DNA of 64,000 nt from UBA3210 sp963610315 (GCA_963610315.1 CAVDMV010000001.1:86739-150738), one strand, 5' to 3'. Positions 44,256-53,803 are shown, counted from the stretch's first letter. Translations and numbers: made by a program. The notes: a model not told the origin generated them from the letters alone.

Positions 44256-44849
44256 TTAATTTTCTTTAGAAGTATCTTCTACTTCTTCACTTTCTTTTTT
44301 ATTTTCTTCTTCCTTTTTCTTTTTACTTACGACTACCATTGCAGGTCTAACTAAACGATCTTTTAAGAAATAGCCTTTAGTTGAAACTTTAACAACTAAG
44401 TCATCTTCTTCGCCTTCAACTACATCGACTGCTTGCATTGAATTATGATCGAATTTCTCTCCAACTTTTGGCATAATTTCTTTTACACCTTCAGCTTCTA
44501 GAGAATTAACCATTTGGTTATAAATCATTTCAAATCCTTTGCAATAAGCTGCTAGTTTTGGATCATCTGGAGTAACCTTGAAACAGTTATAGAAGTTATC
44601 GAATACTGGAAGTAGCGCTTCAAGGAAGCCTTGTCCACGATATTTTATAACTTGTTGATGGTCTTTTTCCATTCTCTTCTTTAAATTATCCATATCAGCA
44701 TAAGCTTCATAATACTTATTTTGCCAATACTTAACTTTATCATTTAATTCTAAGATTTGATCTTCATAAGACTTTTCAACTTTTTCTTCTTGTTTATTTT
44801 CAGTTTCCTTAGATTCTTCTTTATTTAATTCTTCTTTATCTTTCTTCAT
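44256..44849 (-). CDS. grpE: Nucleotide exchange factor GrpE
   Basis: Releases ADP from DnaK. 197 residues: a very charged Lys/Glu N-terminus to about 30, a long coiled coil with YWQNKYYEAYADMDNLKKRMEKD, and the beta domain (AYCKGFEMIYNQMVNSLEAEGVKEI, GEKFDHNSMQAV). Its start lies 14 bp inside hrcA. Operon member. Confidence 0.95.
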   Translation of the reverse strand: MKKDKEELNKEESKETENKQEEKVEKSYEDQILELNDKVKYWQNKYYEAYADMDNLKKRMEKDHQQVIKYRGQGFLEALLPVFDNFYNCFKVTPDDPKLAAYCKGFEMIYNQMVNSLEAEGVKEIMPKVGEKFDHNSMQAVDVVEGEEDDLVVKVSTKGYFLKDRLVRPAMVVVSKKKKEEENKKESEEVEDTSKEN

Positions 44850-45873
44850 CTAATTCTTCCTTTCTTTTTGCATATAATTCTTCAACTTGATCAACGAAAT
44901 ATTCTAATGCAGAAACTACTTTTTCATAGTCCATTCTAGTAGGACCAACTAAAGCAATTTTACCAAGTTGTTTATCACCAACTTTAATATTAGAAGTAAT
45001 CATTGATACATCGTTATAGCCATCTTCATTTCCGATGTAGAATTCTAAGTCACTAGTTCCTGAACTCGTTCTTCCTTTTAATACATCATTAACTTTAGAA
45101 GGATGTTCGAAGAAGTCGAGTAATTTCTTTAACTTATCTGCATCTTGATTGAATTCTGGTTGATTAAGTAAATTCGCTTGACCAAACATTGATACTCTTT
45201 CACTTTGGAATCTTAGAAGGGTTTCGGCAATCATACGATAAATCGAATCATTAGCTTTTACATATTCACTAATCAAAGGTTTAATCATTTCCATTCTTGT
45301 TGTAAGTTCAGAAATGCTTGCCCCAACTAAACGATCATTTAAGATTGCTACACATTCTTTAATATCTTTTAATGATGTTTGATCACTCAAGACAAATGTT
45401 TTGTTTTCGACATATCCTTTATCTGTAACGAATACACACGTTAAGGATTTATCACTTAGAGGTATAGCTTGAACAGATACTAAATGTTCTTCCGTCGCTT
45501 CAGGGCCAAGAACAATCGAAGCTAAGTTAGTCATATGTGATAAAATTTCACAAGACTCTTTAATCACATCATCGATTGATTTTTCTCTTTCAGTAAAGAT
45601 TTTCGCTAACTGGTTTTTATAAGATTCATCAACATCTTTATTTCTAAGATATTTGATGTAGTAGTTATAACCTTTATTAGAAGGAACTCTACCTGAAGAA
45701 GTATGTGTCTTTTCAATAAGACCATCTCTTTCAAGTTCTGCCATGACATTACGAACTGTCGCAGAAGAACAATCGAGGTCAAATTCATTAATTAAAGTTG
45801 ATGAACCAACAGGTTCAGCTTTTTTAATGAAGTATTCGACGATACATTTAAGGATGTAATCTTTTCTTTCCAT
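44836..45873 (-). CDS. hrcA: Heat-inducible repressor HrcA
   Basis: Binds CIRCE and represses the dnaK and groE operons; depends on GroE for folding. 345 residues: N-terminal winged helix (EPVGSSTLINEFDLDCSSATVRNVMAELERDGLI) and a GAF-like domain with dimerisation helices. Two CIRCE sites lie just upstream, so it represses itself. First gene of hrcA-grpE-dnaK-dnaJ. Confidence 0.96.
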   Translation of the reverse strand: MERKDYILKCIVEYFIKKAEPVGSSTLINEFDLDCSSATVRNVMAELERDGLIEKTHTSSGRVPSNKGYNYYIKYLRNKDVDESYKNQLAKIFTEREKSIDDVIKESCEILSHMTNLASIVLGPEATEEHLVSVQAIPLSDKSLTCVFVTDKGYVENKTFVLSDQTSLKDIKECVAILNDRLVGASISELTTRMEMIKPLISEYVKANDSIYRMIAETLLRFQSERVSMFGQANLLNQPEFNQDADKLKKLLDFFEHPSKVNDVLKGRTSSGTSDLEFYIGNEDGYNDVSMITSNIKVGDKQLGKIALVGPTRMDYEKVVSALEYFVDQVEELYAKRKEELDEER

Positions 45874-45889
45874 ATCTTTTACCTCCTTT

Positions 45890-45916
45890 TTAGCACTCTT
45901 TTTTTCGTAGTGCTAA
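45890..45916 (-). promoter_or_regulatory. CIRCE operator 1
   Basis: TTAGCACTC-N9-TAGTGCTAA (consensus second arm GAGTGCTAA; one mismatch). Between the hrcA promoter and the start codon. Confidence 0.92.
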
Positions 45917-45920
45917 TTAT

Positions 45921-45948
45921 AGTATAGTCATAAATTTAGCATTGTCAA
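45921..45948 (-). promoter_or_regulatory. hrcA-dnaK operon promoter
   Basis: -35 TTGACA (45943-45948), 16-bp spacer, -10 TATACT (45921-45926), framed by the two CIRCE sites; the -35 lies inside CIRCE 2. Confidence 0.75.
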
Positions 45949-45962
45949 TAAAAGAGTGCTAA
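45936..45962 (-). promoter_or_regulatory. CIRCE operator 2
   Basis: TTAGCATTG-N9-GAGTGCTAA: one perfect arm and one arm with two mismatches. It overlaps the -35 element. Pairing of this site with CIRCE 1 suggests tight repression. Confidence 0.8.
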
Positions 45963-46131
45963 TTTTTTTATTTTTTTATTTTTTGTTAAAAATGCTTTTC
46001 TCAAACTAGAAAAAAAATTTATATTATATTCAGTTAAAGAAAAGGAATATCATATTTATATAATAAGGATATAAGAAAAATTATATGAAGATTAAAGATA
46101 AAATTTAGGATAACAAAATACATTGGTTTAA

Positions 46132-46302
46132 TTAAAATTTAGATTAATATTTTTATTTACAGGATTATTATTCACTATTTTAAAAATATTAGAAGTAACA
46201 CTTTGGAGAAGAAATGTCATTATCACGATCATATTTGTTTTACTTGAATTAATATTTTATGGTTTATTTTTCGCTCCAATAATTGCAAGACTTCCTTTTT
46301 AA
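46132..46302 (+). pseudogene. Possible membrane-protein gene remnant
   Basis: An open frame of 56 codons with no ATG and a stop codon just before it, encoding two hydrophobic stretches (LFTGLLFTILKILEV, IITIIFVLLELIFYGLFF) with a Trp-Arg-Arg turn between. It may be the surviving end of a small membrane protein gene. The rest of 45963-46369 is AT-rich without recognisable genes. Confidence 0.3.
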
Positions 46303-46369
46303 ACATTTTAACGTATTTGTAGTATTTCTACCTCTAGTTAACAAATTTAAAAAAAGATTTCTTTTTTAC

Positions 46370-46398
46370 TTGTATTAAATTTTTAAATGTATGACAAT
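46370..46398 (+). promoter_or_regulatory. pyrG promoter
   Basis: -35 TTGTAT (46370-46375), 17-bp spacer, -10 GACAAT (46393-46398). Transcription is expected to start at GGGC (46404-46407), the start sequence that permits reiterative G addition at low CTP. Confidence 0.6.
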
Positions 46399-46403
46399 TA
46401 TAA

Positions 46404-46464
46404 GGGCACCACAAATTTAATTATGGTAATTCAAGGCTCCTAATAAAAAGGGAGCCTTTTTTAT
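46404..46464 (+). promoter_or_regulatory. pyrG CTP-responsive attenuator
   Basis: Transcript start GGGCACC, then a terminator AAGGCTCC / GGAGCCTT at 46433-46458 with a 10-nt loop and TTTTTT, placed before the pyrG ribosome site GGAGG. In B. subtilis pyrG, low CTP causes repeated G addition at GGGC, and the poly(G) pairs with the C/U-rich 5' arm (here GGCUCCU) to block the terminator. All needed parts are present here; the mechanism is inferred from them. Confidence 0.7.
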
Positions 46465-46478
46465 TTTTTGGAGGTATT

Positions 46479-48092
46479 ATGGGAAAAGAAACTAAGTTTA
46501 TATTTGTTACTGGAGGAGTTGTTTCTTCTTTAGGTAAAGGAATCGTCGCTTCTTGTTTAGGAAGATTATTAAAAAATCGTGGATTAAAGATTTTTATGCA
46601 AAAATTTGATCCATACATCAATGTTGATCCAGGTACGATGTCACCTTATCAACACGGTGAAGTTTTCGTCACTGATGACGGAGCAGAAACTGATCTAGAT
46701 TTAGGTCACTACGAAAGATTTATTGATGAAAGATTGTCTAAAAGAAGTAATGTCACAGCTGGAAAAGTCTATCAACAAGTCATTCAAAAAGAAAGACGTG
46801 GCGATTATGAAGGTAAGACTGTTCAAGTCATTCCTCATATTACTAACCAAATTAAACATTACATTAAAAAAGCGGCAGAAGAATCTGGCGCGGATGTTAT
46901 CATCACTGAACTCGGAGGAACCGTCGGTGATTATGAATCTCTTCCATTTATTGAAGCGATTAGACAATGGAGACAAGATGTCGGTTTTGAAAATACATTC
47001 TATGTCCATAATACACTCGTCCCAATTTTAGGTACAACTGAAGAAATTAAAACAAAGCCTACTCAACATTCTGTTCGTGAATTAAGAAGTTATGGTATTA
47101 CTCCTGATATGTTAGTCTTACGTTGTGAAAAAGCAATCGACGAAGATACTAAAGCAAAAGTAAAAATGTTAACTGACGTTAAAGAAGTTCTAGATTGTAA
47201 AGATGAAAAAATTATCTACGAAGTCGCGAATAATTTACTTGCTCAAGGAGCAGATGAAATTATCTTAAAGCACTTTAAATTAGATGCTAAACCTATCGAT
47301 ATGACTGAATGGAATGCTTTAATTAAGAATATTTCTTCATTAAATGGCACAATTGATATTGGTATTGTCGGTAAATACATTCAATTACACGATGCTTATT
47401 TAAGTGTTGTTGAAGCTTTAAAAGCCGCAGGTTATGCCGTTAATAAGAATATTAATATTCACTGGATCTTATCAGAAAATTATGATTCAGACGAATTTGA
47501 AAAAGAATTATCCACTCTCGATGGAATTTTAGTTCCAGGTGGATTTGGTAAAAGAGCGACTGAAGGTAAATTAAAAGCGATTAAGTACGCTCGTGAACAT
47601 AATATTCCTTTCTTTGGTATTTGTTACGGCATGCAACTCGCTTGCATTGAATTCGCGCGTAACGTATGTAATATTCCTGATGCTGATTCAAGTGAAATTA
47701 CTCCAGAAACTAGAAATCCTATCATTCACTTATTAGATAATCAATATGTCGGTATTGATATTGGGGGAACATTAAGAATTGGTTTATATGATTGTTCTTT
47801 AGTACCAGGAACTAAGGCTCATGAATTATACAATACTGACTTTATTCAAGAAAGACATCGTCATAGATATGAATTTAATAATGAATATCTCGATATTGTT
47901 AAAAAGAATGGTTTAGTCATTTCAGGCATTAATCCTCAAAAAGGATTAGTTGAAATTATTGAATTACCAAGTCATCCTTATTTTGTCGCTTGTCAATTCC
48001 ATCCTGAATTCCTCTCTCGACCAACTAAAGCTCATCCATTATTCTTAGGTTTTATTAAAGCGAGTTTAAAATATCGTGAAGGAAAACGCTAA
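46479..48092 (+). CDS. pyrG: CTP synthase
   Basis: Converts UTP to CTP using glutamine. 537 residues. Synthetase domain begins FIFVTGGVVSSLGKGIVAS, with the Mg/ATP site and GTVGDYESLPFIEAIRQ; the C-terminal glutamine amidotransferase has GILVPGGFGKR, catalytic Cys in PFFGICYGMQLACIEF, and HRHRYEFN, with the catalytic His and Glu in FHPEFLSRP. Complete. Controlled by the attenuator in its leader. Confidence 0.98.
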   Translation: MGKETKFIFVTGGVVSSLGKGIVASCLGRLLKNRGLKIFMQKFDPYINVDPGTMSPYQHGEVFVTDDGAETDLDLGHYERFIDERLSKRSNVTAGKVYQQVIQKERRGDYEGKTVQVIPHITNQIKHYIKKAAEESGADVIITELGGTVGDYESLPFIEAIRQWRQDVGFENTFYVHNTLVPILGTTEEIKTKPTQHSVRELRSYGITPDMLVLRCEKAIDEDTKAKVKMLTDVKEVLDCKDEKIIYEVANNLLAQGADEIILKHFKLDAKPIDMTEWNALIKNISSLNGTIDIGIVGKYIQLHDAYLSVVEALKAAGYAVNKNINIHWILSENYDSDEFEKELSTLDGILVPGGFGKRATEGKLKAIKYAREHNIPFFGICYGMQLACIEFARNVCNIPDADSSEITPETRNPIIHLLDNQYVGIDIGGTLRIGLYDCSLVPGTKAHELYNTDFIQERHRHRYEFNNEYLDIVKKNGLVISGINPQKGLVEIIELPSHPYFVACQFHPEFLSRPTKAHPLFLGFIKASLKYREGKR

Positions 48093-48102
48093 ATTTAATA
48101 TT

Positions 48103-48130
48103 AGGTCTTTATATAAGGCCTTTTATTTTT
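48103..48130 (+). terminator. Terminator after pyrG
   Basis: AGGTCTT / AAGGCCT at 48103-48121 (one G-U pair), 5-nt loop, followed by TTTTATTTTT. Confidence 0.75.
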
Positions 48131-48176
48131 ACTTTTAATGTAAACAAAAAAATGTTATATTGTTCTAGGTGAAATT

Positions 48177-49082
48177 ATGGAAAGCGTTACTTTAAAAATA
48201 GATGAAAATAAACTAAATAAAATGAAAGAATTGTATTCATATTGCGAAGAAAAAACTTCTGCTCCATATGTAGTTTTTCTTGCTAAAATAAGAACAAATA
48301 TCACTTTAACAATCTATGAGTCTAAAAAAGGCATCAAAGCCGTTTTTATGGGAGAAGATGTGATAAGTGAAGCTTCATTATGGGATAAAGAAGCTTTCAT
48401 CAATGAAAAAAAAGAAAAAGTATCTTACTCATGGTTAGATACTTCTAGTCAAATAGGATCAGACGAAGTAGGAACTGGAGATTTTTTTGGTCCAGTGATC
48501 GTTGTTGCTTCTTATATTAAGAAAGATATAATCCCTTATTTAAAAGAATTAGGTGTTAACGATTCAAAGAAACTAACTGATAAAAAGATTCTTGAAATAG
48601 TACCTAAATTCATCGATAAAGTAATCTTTTCTAAATTAACATGCGATAATAATAAATATAATGAAATGATATCTAAAGGATATAATATGAATTCGATTAA
48701 AGCAGTTCTTCACAATGAAGCTTTAAAGAATGTTTTAAGTAAATCTCACGATTATAATTGTCAAATTTACATCGACCAATTTTGTGATAAAAGCTTATAT
48801 TATCGTTATTTAGAAGGTAAATACGAACCTTTAATCGATCACGTTAATTTTCATACTAAAGGAGAATCCTTCTATCCTTCAGTCGCGGTTAGTTCCTTAA
48901 TCGCACGATACTCTTTCTTATTATATATCGAAGAATTAAATAAAAAATACCATATGGAATTTCCTAAAGGAGCTTCTTCTCTCGTAGATGAATTCGCTAA
49001 AAAGTTCAAGGAAACATATGGTATAGATGAATTAAATAAAGTTTGTAAGAAGAACTTTAAAAATTATGAATCATTAAAGTAA
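48177..49082 (+). CDS. rnhC: Ribonuclease HIII
   Basis: Cleaves RNA in RNA-DNA hybrids. 301 residues: N-terminal TBP-like domain (about 1-85) then the catalytic domain starting IGSDEVGTGDFFGPVIV (DEVG motif), NDSKKLTD, the Asp in YIDQFCDK, and VAVSSLIARY. The N-terminal domain marks HIII rather than HII. Overlaps the convergent hflX by 9 bp at its end. Confidence 0.95.
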   Translation: MESVTLKIDENKLNKMKELYSYCEEKTSAPYVVFLAKIRTNITLTIYESKKGIKAVFMGEDVISEASLWDKEAFINEKKEKVSYSWLDTSSQIGSDEVGTGDFFGPVIVVASYIKKDIIPYLKELGVNDSKKLTDKKILEIVPKFIDKVIFSKLTCDNNKYNEMISKGYNMNSIKAVLHNEALKNVLSKSHDYNCQIYIDQFCDKSLYYRYLEGKYEPLIDHVNFHTKGESFYPSVAVSSLIARYSFLLYIEELNKKYHMEFPKGASSLVDEFAKKFKETYGIDELNKVCKKNFKNYESLK

Positions 49083-50339
49083 TTCTTGTTTTAAAGTTAA
49101 GTATTTCGCGTAATATTTATAATGTGATTTAGAAATTTTCGCGATGCAATCATAACCTAAATCACTCTCTTTAAGTTCCACGAGTGCTTCTTCATTTTGT
49201 ATTTTATAAAAATCAGAAGAATTCTCAAATGGAATTAATAAATTTACTTCATAATAAAAATCAGTAAGATAATTATCAATTAAAGAAGCAATATCTTCCA
49301 TATATGAATCATCTTTTAAAGAGACGATAAGTTCATCTTCATCAACAAAAGGTAAATAAGGAGAAGATCTTAAATCGACTTTATTATAAAGATAAATCAT
49401 CTTTTTATCTTTTACTCCAATACTTTCTAATGTATCTAAAGTAACTTTGCAGTCTTCATAAACATGGTTAGAGGAACAATCGACAACATGGATTAATAAA
49501 TCAGCTTCTTTAATCTCTTCTAAAGTCGATCTAAAAGCCTTAATTAATGGAGTAGGTAAAGAAGAAATAAATCCAACAGTATCAGTTAATAAAAAAGGAT
49601 AATGATTCTTCATTTTGATATATCTAGTCGTCGTATTAAGGGTAGCAAACAAGCGATTTTCTTCTAAAATTGCTTGTTTTTTTTCGTTTTCACCTAAACG
49701 GATAAAATTGTTCATTAAAGTGGATTTGCCAGCGTTAGTATAACCTACAATCGCGACTACTGGTAAAGAAGATTTTCTTTCTTTACGTTGGTTCTTTCTT
49801 AAAGAGACCATCTTTTTAAGTTCTTCTTCTTTTTCTTTAATTTGTTTCTTAATTAAATATCGTTTTATATTAATTTCTTTTTCACCAGATCCACGGTTTG
49901 TTAGACCCCCGGCGCCACCTGAAGTAACTTGTGAATAATTTTTATTCACATCGATTAAGCGATTAGCCATATATTTTAAATAAGCTACTTCTACTTGTAA
50001 TTTAGCTTCTTTTGAAGAAGCACGTAAAGCAAATATTTTTAAAATGACCATACTTCGATCATAGACTTCACAATCTAAGATTTTTGAAATAGTAGATATT
50101 TGTAAAGGACTTAAATCATTATTAAAACAAACTAATTTAATACCTGCGTTATCAATATAAGTTTTTATTTCATATAGAAAACCTCTTCCTACATAACTAG
50201 AAGAATGAGGTTTATCAAGTTGTTGACTAAAGACATAATCAATTTCAATATCTAAAGAAGATAATAAATTAGTAAGTTCTCCTATCGGAGAATTATCTAC
50301 TTTATATATAGAAGGATCAATAACTACACACTTTTCCAT
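49074..50339 (-). CDS. hflX: GTPase HflX
   Basis: Ribosome-splitting GTPase used in stress recovery. 421 residues: HflX N-terminal domain (VGRGFLYEIKTYIDNAGIKLV, YDRSMVILKIFALRA), the Gly-rich GGAGGLTNRGSGEKE, a helical linker, and the G domain VAIVGYTNAGKSTLMNNF, DTVGFISSLPTPLIKAFRSTLEE, YNKVD. Convergent with rnhC, overlapping by 9 bp. Confidence 0.95.
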   Translation of the reverse strand: MEKCVVIDPSIYKVDNSPIGELTNLLSSLDIEIDYVFSQQLDKPHSSSYVGRGFLYEIKTYIDNAGIKLVCFNNDLSPLQISTISKILDCEVYDRSMVILKIFALRASSKEAKLQVEVAYLKYMANRLIDVNKNYSQVTSGGAGGLTNRGSGEKEINIKRYLIKKQIKEKEEELKKMVSLRKNQRKERKSSLPVVAIVGYTNAGKSTLMNNFIRLGENEKKQAILEENRLFATLNTTTRYIKMKNHYPFLLTDTVGFISSLPTPLIKAFRSTLEEIKEADLLIHVVDCSSNHVYEDCKVTLDTLESIGVKDKKMIYLYNKVDLRSSPYLPFVDEDELIVSLKDDSYMEDIASLIDNYLTDFYYEVNLLIPFENSSDFYKIQNEEALVELKESDLGYDCIAKISKSHYKYYAKYLTLKQELL

Positions 50340-50356
50340 AATTCTCCTTTCAAAAA

Positions 50357-51940
50357 TTATAATTCTTTAGAAAATTTTTCTAAGAATTCATCATAAGTAC
50401 AATTTCGATCAATAATTTTATTTTCCGATATATATATTATTCTATTCGCGACTGTATTAATTAATTCATGGTCGTGAGAAGTAAATAATAATACACCTTT
50501 ATAATTAATTAAACCTTTGTTTAATGCAGTGATCGATTCTAGATCTAAATGGTTAGTAGGATCATCCATAATGAGAAGATTACCGCTAGTTAACATCATC
50601 TTCGCCATCATACATCTAACTTTTTCTCCTCCAGAAAGAACCGCGCAAGATTTTAAGGCTTCTTCATTAGAGAAAAGCATTCGACCTAGCCAACCACGGA
50701 TATAAGACTCATTTTGATCTTTTGAATAAGGTCTAAGCCAATCAACTAAAGTTAATGAACCATCTTTAAAATAAGCAGAATTATCACTTGGTAAATAAGA
50801 TTTAGTAATAGTAATACCAAATTTAAAATCGCCTGAAGTAGGTTCTTCTTCACCATTAAGAATATTAAATAAAGTCGTTAATGCAAGAGAATTTTTACTA
50901 ATAAATGCGACTTTTTCACCTTTTTTAAGGCTAAAAGATAAATTCTTAAATAATCCTTCCTTACTTAAATTATTAACTTCTAAGACATCGTTACCGATTT
51001 CTCTTTCAATTTTAAAATCGATGAATGGATATACTCGACTAGAAGGAACCATTTCTTCAACATTAATTTTTTCAAGTTCTTTCTTTCTAGAAGTTGCTTG
51101 TTTAGATTTAGAAGCATTCGCACTGAAACGAGCGATGAATTCTTGTAATTCTTTAATTCTTTGTTCTTTTTTAGAATTTTGATCTTTTAATTGTCTTTGA
51201 ATTAATTGGCTTGATTCATACCAGAATTCATAGTTACCAACAAACATATTGATTTTACCATAATCAACATCACAAATTCTTGTACATACTTTGTTTAAGA
51301 AGTGACGATCGTGAGAAACAATAATAACCGTGTTAGTGAATGAATATAAGAAAGATTCTAACCAAGAAGTCGCGATTGCATCTAAGTTATTAGTAGGTTC
51401 ATCGAGAAGTAAAATATCAGGATTACCAAATAAAGCTTGAGCAAGAAGAACTTTAACTTTCTCTTTTGCATCAATATCTTTCATTAATAAATCATGCTTA
51501 TCTTCACTTATACCTAAGTTAGAAAGCATTGTTCTTGCATTTGAATCAGCTTCCCAACCATCTAATTCCATAAACTCATTTTCTAGTTCTGCCGCGCGAA
51601 TACCATCTTCTTCACTAAAATCAGTTTTGGCATATAATTCATCTTTTTGCTTCATGATTTCAATTAAACGAGGATGACCTTGAATGACCGCGTCAACTAA
51701 AGTGAATTCATCATAAGCATTTTGATTTTGTTTTAAAATGGACATTCTTTCGTGTTCCGTTAAAGTTACTGATCCTGAGGTAGGTTCAAGTTCACCAGAG
51801 ATGATTTTTAAAAATGTGGATTTTCCAGCTCCGTTAGCCCCGATAATTCCATAACAATTATCTTTTTGGAAATTGATATTAACATCTTTAAATAATACTC
51901 TTCCGCCGAACTGCATTGATACGTTACTTACTTCTAGCAT
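50357..51940 (-). CDS. ABC-F ATPase, YbiT/YkpA-like
   Basis: Cytosolic, ribosome-associated twin-cassette ATPase. 527 residues with Walker A GANGAGKST in NBD1 and LLLDEPTNNLD, a linker with FSANASKSKQATSRKKELEK typical of YbiT/YkpA, and NBD2 with LSGGEKVR and MDDPTNHLD. NBD1 signature is degenerate (IDAKEKVKVLLAQALFG), and NBD2 Walker A reads ISKNSLALTT, without the Lys. Both losses affect the same composite ATP site. Overlaps the SDR gene upstream by 17 bp. Confidence 0.88.
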   Translation of the reverse strand: MLEVSNVSMQFGGRVLFKDVNINFQKDNCYGIIGANGAGKSTFLKIISGELEPTSGSVTLTEHERMSILKQNQNAYDEFTLVDAVIQGHPRLIEIMKQKDELYAKTDFSEEDGIRAAELENEFMELDGWEADSNARTMLSNLGISEDKHDLLMKDIDAKEKVKVLLAQALFGNPDILLLDEPTNNLDAIATSWLESFLYSFTNTVIIVSHDRHFLNKVCTRICDVDYGKINMFVGNYEFWYESSQLIQRQLKDQNSKKEQRIKELQEFIARFSANASKSKQATSRKKELEKINVEEMVPSSRVYPFIDFKIEREIGNDVLEVNNLSKEGLFKNLSFSLKKGEKVAFISKNSLALTTLFNILNGEEEPTSGDFKFGITITKSYLPSDNSAYFKDGSLTLVDWLRPYSKDQNESYIRGWLGRMLFSNEEALKSCAVLSGGEKVRCMMAKMMLTSGNLLIMDDPTNHLDLESITALNKGLINYKGVLLFTSHDHELINTVANRIIYISENKIIDRNCTYDEFLEKFSKEL

Positions 51941-52823
51941 CTAATTTCTCCTTTATATATCGTTTTGTTTCTTCGTTAATACCTTCCTTTTTTATATAAG
52001 AAGGAAATTTATGTGTCTTAGGATATGAAGAAACATGAAATATCCCACGAGGTGTAATATAAGGTTTATTAACTGAAGCAAATAAACCTTCTAAATAAAT
52101 TAAACTCGCTTTATCTACATTAAAAGTAAATAAGGTAAATAAATGATGTTTAAGAATACTAAATTTATTTTTTAAACCAGTTTTATTTGCAGTTATAATA
52201 TTAGTTTTAGTTACGCCTGGATGAAGTAAAATATAACTAATACCATTATTTTTTAAACTAAGTTCATAAACAAATCTACTTAAACAATATTTTGAATAAG
52301 CATACATCTTATTTCTTTTTAATGTATCACTTTCTTTTAAACTCACCTTTTTTGCATTCTTCGCGGTTAAAGACGTGACAAATAATAATCTAGTCTTGTT
52401 CGAGACAAAATAATCTTCTAAAGAATAATATAATTTATACACTCCTAGATAATTAGTGCCTAAAGTTAATTCAAAATTATTGTCAGTTTTATAATCTTCT
52501 TTAGAAGAATATACTCCCGCGTTAAAAACAAAATAATCAATATGAACAAATTTTTCTTTTAAAGATAAACTAAATTCATCGATAGAACGAAAACTTGCTT
52601 GGTCTAATTTTAAAATCGTTATTTTCGAATAAGGAAATTCATCTTGAAGTTCTTTTAAAATCATTTTTCCTTTATCTAGATTTCTTATTCCTAAAATGAC
52701 GTTCGCGCCTTTTTTTAAAACTAACTTACAAAAGGCTAGTCCTAGTCCAGAACTAGCTCCTGTAATAACGATAAATTTACCAACTAACGAAGGATATTTA
52801 TCTAAATAAGCATCAATATTCAT
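51924..52823 (-). CDS. Short-chain dehydrogenase/reductase
   Basis: NAD(P)-dependent oxidoreductase, substrate unknown. 299 residues. Cofactor motif TGASSGLGLAF at 21-31, FVFNAGVYSS (NAG), and active-site YSKYCLSRF (Tyr-x3-Lys); the Ser comes from LFVTSLTAK. Resembles retinol dehydrogenase/WWOX-like SDRs. The gene starts on the last base of nrnA and its end overlaps the ABC-F gene, so all are one operon. Confidence 0.85.
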   Translation of the reverse strand: MNIDAYLDKYPSLVGKFIVITGASSGLGLAFCKLVLKKGANVILGIRNLDKGKMILKELQDEFPYSKITILKLDQASFRSIDEFSLSLKEKFVHIDYFVFNAGVYSSKEDYKTDNNFELTLGTNYLGVYKLYYSLEDYFVSNKTRLLFVTSLTAKNAKKVSLKESDTLKRNKMYAYSKYCLSRFVYELSLKNNGISYILLHPGVTKTNIITANKTGLKNKFSILKHHLFTLFTFNVDKASLIYLEGLFASVNKPYITPRGIFHVSSYPKTHKFPSYIKKEGINEETKRYIKEKLDARSK

Positions 52824-53794
52824 TAAATTAAATCTTCTAAATCTTTAATTAAAGAAGGTAATTCATCCATTGATTTAAGTGTCGCACCTGATGCGTTTTT
52901 ATGTCCACCTCCGCGATAAGAAGAACAAACTCCAGAAATATCAATTTCTTTAGATCTAACTGATACTCTAAATTCTTGTTTTTCACTTATTTCAGTAACA
53001 CAGAACCAAATAGGTACATTACGGATATTAGACATTAAAGAAAGATGTTCTTTACCTCTTTCATTATCAATTCCTAAAGCATCTAAATCTTCTTGCATTA
53101 AGGTATAATAAGCCACCCCTTTAGGAGTAAATGTCATATTATTTAAAACATATTTTTGGAATTTTAATGATTCAACATCTTTTTCATAAAGTGGTAAATA
53201 TACTTCTTTATTTGGTTTTAAATTACTGCTTAATAACATACCTGCAATATCAAATGTTTCTTTAGATGTTGAAGGGAACATGAATCGACCTGAATCAGTT
53301 ACAATCCCAGTAAAGAAATATTTACTAGCATTCTTACTTAATGGATATTTCTTCGAATTAGAATAGCAGAAATCGGCGACAAGTTCTGCGCAAGCAGCAA
53401 TTTCATTCGCGACAATATTTAAATCTCCATAAGGTTCAATGTTTGGATGGTGATCAAATTTAATTTTATATGTTGCTTTTTTATATCGATCATCAGAAAT
53501 TCTTTTTGTATCTCCAGTATCAACAATAATCGCTAGAAATGGTTTTTCAAACCAAGAATCATCAACTTTTTCCATAAATGGGAAGAGTTTACCAGAATAA
53601 GATGAAGAATCTTCACCAACATAATGAACTTCTTTTGTTACAAAATTATCTCGTAACCAAGTAACTAAACCCATTTGAGTTCCAAAAGCATCTCCATCAG
53701 GTCTTTGATGACGGAAAATACAAATTCGATCAAATTCTTTAATCTTTTTTAGGGCTAATTTGAATTCTTTTTTATATATTTTATCGTAGTACAT
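52823..53794 (-). CDS. nrnA: NanoRNase/pAp phosphatase NrnA-like (DHH-DHHA1)
   Basis: Degrades 2-5 nt RNAs and/or dephosphorylates pAp. 323 residues: FRHQRPDGDAFGTQ (DHH motif I), VDTGDT, FDHHPN (DHH), and the C-terminal DHHA1 domain with RSKEIDISGVCSSYRGGGHKNASGATL. Normal length. Upstream of the SDR gene by overlap and downstream of the cysteine desulfurase by 9 nt. Confidence 0.88.
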   Translation of the reverse strand: MYYDKIYKKEFKLALKKIKEFDRICIFRHQRPDGDAFGTQMGLVTWLRDNFVTKEVHYVGEDSSSYSGKLFPFMEKVDDSWFEKPFLAIIVDTGDTKRISDDRYKKATYKIKFDHHPNIEPYGDLNIVANEIAACAELVADFCYSNSKKYPLSKNASKYFFTGIVTDSGRFMFPSTSKETFDIAGMLLSSNLKPNKEVYLPLYEKDVESLKFQKYVLNNMTFTPKGVAYYTLMQEDLDALGIDNERGKEHLSLMSNIRNVPIWFCVTEISEKQEFRVSVRSKEIDISGVCSSYRGGGHKNASGATLKSMDELPSLIKDLEDLI

Positions 53795-53803
53795 AATTCT
53801 CCT

